Source: Euperipatoides rowelli (Eukaryota > Onychophora > Udeonychophora > Euonychophora > Peripatopsidae). Taken from it: DNA of 10,363 nt. The notes under the pieces are model-generated. The model saw only the letters and a program-made list of their open reading frames with translations, had not been told where the DNA came from and did not search any database. The stretch lies in NCBI GenBank assembly GCA_003024985.2, contig PXIH01S0004119.1; one strand, 5' to 3'. A program made the position numbers and the translations under genes. Below are positions 7,224 through 10,363 of the stretch, in pieces; position 1 is the stretch's first letter, and each line of letters opens with the position of its first letter.

Positions 7224-7345
7224 TTGACACAACTATCAAAAATCCACTCTAAACTTTTTCTAACAATATATATTAAAGGTCCAAATGTAACAGATTTTTT
7301 AAATTTTTTTATTATTGATTTTCAAAGATTTTTACTAAAAAAATA
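7224..7345 (+). pseudogene. LINE C endonuclease, middle block
   Basis: In a different frame from the ORF2 start, the sequence reads TIYIKGPNVTDFLNFFIIDF, matching the Leu/Val-x-Ile-Tyr-x-Pro-Asn block and the following Asp-x-Phe-Phe segment of LINE endonucleases. The open frame runs from an ATG at 7224 to a stop at 7409, but past about 7345 it is only poly-Lys from an A-rich tract, so those residues are not counted. The ATG is incidental; this is the continuation of the broken ORF2. Confidence 0.6.
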
Positions 7346-7935
7346 TCCACTAGAAAAAAAAAATAAAAAAAAAACAAAACAAAACAGTTATTTACAATTT
7401 AATTTTTAAAATAATTGTCTTTAGCTCCTCCCCCTTAAAACAACATTGTCCACTGTATACCCCAGGGAGATATTTCGTGATGTCATAGACTAGAAATCAA
7501 TACAGTTTGATATACTTAACTATAGAATATTTGCTTTCTTTGTCAGCTTAAAGCTTGACATCCTATGGACTAATTGTTTAAATACTTGTAAAAAATCATA
7601 ATTAAATTCATCCTTTGTGCTATTATGATCCAATTTGTTTGTTTTTTTAAAATCAAAATGACCTTTAATACAAGCTACCTCTATTTACATGTTAAATGAT
7701 TACAAAGAAAACAGCTGTAGAGACAGTTTCATCAAATTAATCTCAAACCCCCCCAAAAATGTGAAAGTTTCAGTTTTTAATCTCAGACTGAGGATAGCAA
7801 TAGTCTTAATTTTATCTTTAAATAATTTTTTTTTATGCATTTTAATTTTTTTTTTCCATTGAAAATCAATAATAAAAAAAAAAATTAAAAAAATCCGTTA
7901 CATTTGACCTTTAATGCTACTGGTAATAATAATTT
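7346..7935. other. Extra sequence splitting the LINE C endonuclease
   Basis: Between the middle and last endonuclease blocks I expect about 130 bases, but about 590 are present. The left end is an A-rich tract (7351-7385). The rest has no coding capacity that I can recognise. It contains a GGAG-flanked C run (7428-7434), a CRE-like GTGATGTCAT (7477-7486), a seven-base C run (7748-7754) and an A/T hairpin (about 7840-7893) whose arms are nearly pure homopolymer. A later insertion is likely, but no termini or target duplication could be identified. Confidence 0.4.
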
Positions 7936-7959
7936 TAATTTAAAACAAAATTTCATTCT

Positions 7960-8216
7960 TCTCAATAGGGAAAAATCATTTTGTCAGAAGCAAATATTAT
8001 AGATTTGTCAATTTATCCAATCCTAATAACATCCCTAAACTCCATTAAAGTTAAGGGAAGTCTCAAATTGACTACATATTTATCTCATCTAATTTTGAAC
8101 TAATGTCACACTTAAGTTTCTCCCAATACATTTTTGTATCACATGGCCCTCAATGTAACCATACTCTTGTTAACAATCACTTCTCTCTTGATAATCCAAA
8201 TAAAGGTATCATTTAA
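7960..8216 (+). pseudogene. LINE C endonuclease, C-terminal block
   Basis: A frame open from 8055 to the TAA at 8214-8216 reads GKSQIDYIFISSNFELMSHL and then FVSHGPQCNHTLVNNHFSL, ending NPNKG. This matches the end of LINE AP-endonucleases: the Ser-x-Ile-Asp-Tyr-Ile/Phe block and the Ser-Asp-His catalytic box. Here that box reads Ser-His with the Asp lost, which alone would inactivate the enzyme. Just upstream, LSEANIIDL (about 7980-8005, another frame) and FVNLSNPNNIPKLH (about 8005-8045) fit the Leu-Ile-Asp-x-Trp-Arg and Asn-Pro segments, with two in-frame stops near 8050. Confidence 0.7.
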
Positions 8217-9338
8217 TGTTCTGAAAAAAGTAAGGCTTAAACTTATCTATATGCACACTTTTAAATTCTTTTGGGTTTCTATGTTCCAGACCCAGTAGTT
8301 CAACATATAACTCTTAGAAACAACCCTAAAAGTACCTCTGAATCAATGCTTAAACATACAATTGGTCCCAGTATATGATGTGGGATTTAATATACACAAT
8401 TTGCCCTACATTATATTATTTTAGTTTAAATTTTTCTGCCTTAGGCTCAACAGGCTTTTAAAGATGATTGTGTTAAGTTATCATACACTTGTGTAAGTGC
8501 AAGCTTATCCTTTCAGTAAGTTCCTGGACTACATCAGCAATATCATCTTACTCTATATTTTTGTTTTTAAATTAAACTCTGAGACTTGTCAACTGAGTTG
8601 AATTTGCACATAATGTAAAAAGGTGATTTATTGCTGTAACTATATATTACAGAGTTTAATGTATGTAGAGTGAAAGATAAAATTTCACCCCAGTTTGAAT
8701 AATTGACATTACACATTTTCAAACATTAATAATTTATCGTTTACATTTTGCATTGTCCTATTGGACTGAGGATGGTAGGAGGAAGTTAAAACATGGTGGA
8801 TATTCAATTTGTGCACAGTGATTATAAAATTTTAATGGTCATGGTACTCCCCACTCCATCATTATTTCCTTTGAACACCCCAAACTGACAAAACATTATG
8901 CAGATAAATGTATGCTATTATAGAGGCCTCCATGTTCTTTATTATATTCCTGATAGAGAACCAGTACAAGTTATCCATTCACAGGATAATGTATTAAATT
9001 CCTCTTTTGACAGATGTCACAAAAGATGATGTAGACATGTACATCATTTTGAATAGTTTTCTATTCAAAAATGTACATTATTTTCCATATAGTTTTAGTT
9101 AGAGAGAGGTGACCAATAATAATTAATGAGTCATGATAGATTGCTATGGCATCATTCACTATTGCATGGGGGACTAATATTCGATGCAAACAATTCAAGC
9201 CTCAAAAATGTTTCACCTTTTCAGTATTAACTGGATATTATTAAAAGTTATTAATATGATATTATTTTCATGAATTACCATGTATTTCTTTTTAATAATA
9301 CGGTAATGAAAATTAAATTAAAAGATAAATTTCTTCTT
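8217..9338. other. AT-rich stretch without a supported gene
   Basis: No reverse transcriptase follows the endonuclease. A 43-codon frame at 8898-9029 (MQINVCYYRGLHVLYYIP at its start) has protein-like composition but is no longer than chance predicts here. ATTAAACTCTG (8571-8581) is inverted exactly at 8650-8660, making a 90-bp inverted-repeat unit. A hairpin at 9039-9076 is listed separately. TGAGTCA at 9127-9133 matches the AP-1 site by sequence only. Confidence 0.4.
9039..9076. repeat. Hairpin-forming inverted repeat
   Basis: GTACATCATTTTGAATAG (9039-9056) is followed after a TTTT loop by CTATTCAAAAATGTAC (9061-9076). The arms pair over 16 bases with a two-base CA bulge. No U-run follows, and a eukaryotic context makes a bacterial-type terminator irrelevant. 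It could be the core of a decayed inverted-repeat element. Confidence 0.6.
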
Positions 9339-9365
9339 TACAAAAAAATAATGTTGCTCCTTGTT

Positions 9366-9430
9366 AAAAGGTCAATTTTTTTTTTAAAAAAAAGGTCAAT
9401 TTTTTTTTAAAAAAAAAGGTCAATTTTTTA
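9366..9430. repeat. 24-bp tandem repeat with AGGTCA-like half-sites
   Basis: Three copies begin GGTCAA at 9370, 9394 and 9418, exactly 24 bases apart. The first two consist of GGTCAA, a run of 9-10 T and a run of 8-9 A; the third keeps six T and then diverges. Each copy is therefore partly self-complementary in its T/A part. AAGGTCA is also the core half-site of nuclear receptors. It looks like slippage expansion of a simple repeat; a regulatory role is speculative. Confidence 0.85.
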
Positions 9431-10363
9431 GAAGGTTGTTTGATGGTTCTTCTTAAATAGGAGTTAATTTTTATTTTGACAAAGGCAGTTTTTAATCGGT
9501 TGAAATAATATTACATTTTATAAAAAGAAAGAAGGAATTTTAATTTATTTGTTCCATGTTTATTATTTCTAATATTTTTGAAAAATATATAATTTTGTTT
9601 GTGTACATGTATTTTTTTTTTCCATCAATTAATTTGGGTTTTTAATTGGAATGCTACTGATATATAAGGTAATATAATGTGTGTCATTCATTGAAGAAGA
9701 ATAAACTAGCCTATTGGCTATTTTTCTTGGTTGTAGAAAACTATTTGATAACATTTCTTTGTCAAGCTATTGATGTCATTTAGGTAATCATACAATGTCT
9801 ATCATTTTAACTTCATTTATTGATTAGGATAAGAATTAGATATTGGTTCAAACTATTGAAAGTTAAAAGTAATTCAAATCATTATAGTGACGAAATTCAA
9901 TTAGTTTTTAAAAGGTTTGAAATATAATTAAGAGAAAAATCAGTGATATGATTGACTGGCTTTCGTTAAGAAGATAAAGTTAATGAAATATTGAGTATAA
10001 TATTAATGAACTTTGCAAATTCTATAGAAATGCTTCAAACCATGTTTAATTTATTCATCACTTAATCTTGATTAATTGCAGCTAATAAATCACTTGGTTC
10101 AAAAGGCGTAACCAGTTATCTTATTAATAAATAAAATTAAAGCTGAAAAAAAAAATGGTTTCACTTAATAGGAAAAAAATTCATTATTAGTTTAATAGCT
10201 AAAAAAATTGATAATACAAAATCAAATAAAAATCAATTCAATCTTTAGGTGAAGAATCGATTTAATTCTTTATGATAATAAATAAACAAATTTAATAACG
10301 AACATGAAACAGAAATTGAGAGGTTGAATAATGACCAAAAGAATGTTTAAATGAGGATATACA
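9431..10363. other. AT-rich DNA, nothing recognised
   Basis: Mostly low-complexity A/T-rich sequence. No exon with paired splice sites, no repeat of note and no LINE motif was found on either strand. Confidence 0.5.

Larger units (their letters stand above)
6540..8216 (+). mobile_element. LINE C: 5' part of a two-ORF LINE, interrupted
   Basis: This + strand element keeps, in order, a probable ORF1 tail (to 6900), a 28-base gap, the start of ORF2 at 6929 with an AP-type endonuclease, about 500 bases of unrelated sequence, and then the endonuclease C-terminus (about 7960-8216). The endonuclease nicks the target DNA for priming in L1- and Tx1-like elements, and the short ORF1-ORF2 spacing also fits those clades. 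No reverse transcriptase follows the endonuclease in the remaining 2.1 kb, so the copy is an internal fragment rather than a usual 5'-truncated one. Stops and frame changes show that it is inactive. Left and right boundaries are approximate. Confidence 0.7.

Noticed and set aside
7351-7385. A-rich tract taken as a retrotransposon poly(A) tail
   Set aside because: Endonuclease coding sequence of the same LINE lies on both sides, so the tract does not end that element. No other insert with a matching end could be defined.
8898-9029. 43-codon + strand frame with protein-like composition
   Set aside because: Stop-free runs of this length are expected many times by chance in 10 kb at this base composition, and no motif or splice pair supports it.

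Overview
The window is AT-rich eukaryotic DNA, most likely metazoan and probably from an invertebrate. The evidence is spliced-gene signals (acceptor and donor sites around short open stretches), dispersed remains of non-LTR retrotransposons, a hAT-type miniature element, AT and AAAT microsatellites, and no bacterial gene packing or Shine-Dalgarno signals. The species cannot be fixed from this sequence. No complete gene is present, and I see no CRISPR array, rRNA or confident tRNA.

Layout. 1-470: a C-rich block, then AT-rich DNA. 470-586: a candidate internal coding exon on the + strand. 587-2080: intron-like AT-rich DNA holding a G/C-rich block (about 1555-1730) that looks like a DNA-transposon relic. 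2092-2265: a candidate first coding exon on the - strand, with a small upstream ORF and two CCAAT boxes upstream of it. 2400-3600: mostly non-coding, with a TATA-like site and microsatellites. 3638-4185: the 3' part of a decayed LINE on the - strand (LINE A) with a C-terminal CCHC zinc-binding motif. 4369-4523: a foldback-like inverted repeat. 4877-5239: a hAT-like MITE with 15-bp perfect terminal inverted repeats and an 8-bp target duplication differing at one base. 5650-6405: a second LINE on the - strand (LINE B), the end of a reverse transcriptase. 6540-8216: a third LINE on the + strand (LINE C), carrying the probable end of ORF1 and an AP-type endonuclease domain split by about 500 bp of extra sequence. 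8220-10363: AT-rich DNA with a hairpin and a 24-bp tandem repeat but no convincing gene.

The two candidate exons would belong to host genes lying mostly outside the window. Everything recognisable from 3.6 to 8.2 kb is a graveyard of mobile elements. All three LINEs carry stops and frameshifts and look inactive. The main points of interest are the LINE A strand with 154 bases lacking one nucleotide plus a G-quadruplex motif, the well-preserved MITE with internal 29-bp periodicity, the overlapping sense/antisense exon candidates at 2.1 kb, and the 24-bp array of AGGTCA-like half-sites. I found no convincing new functional system.
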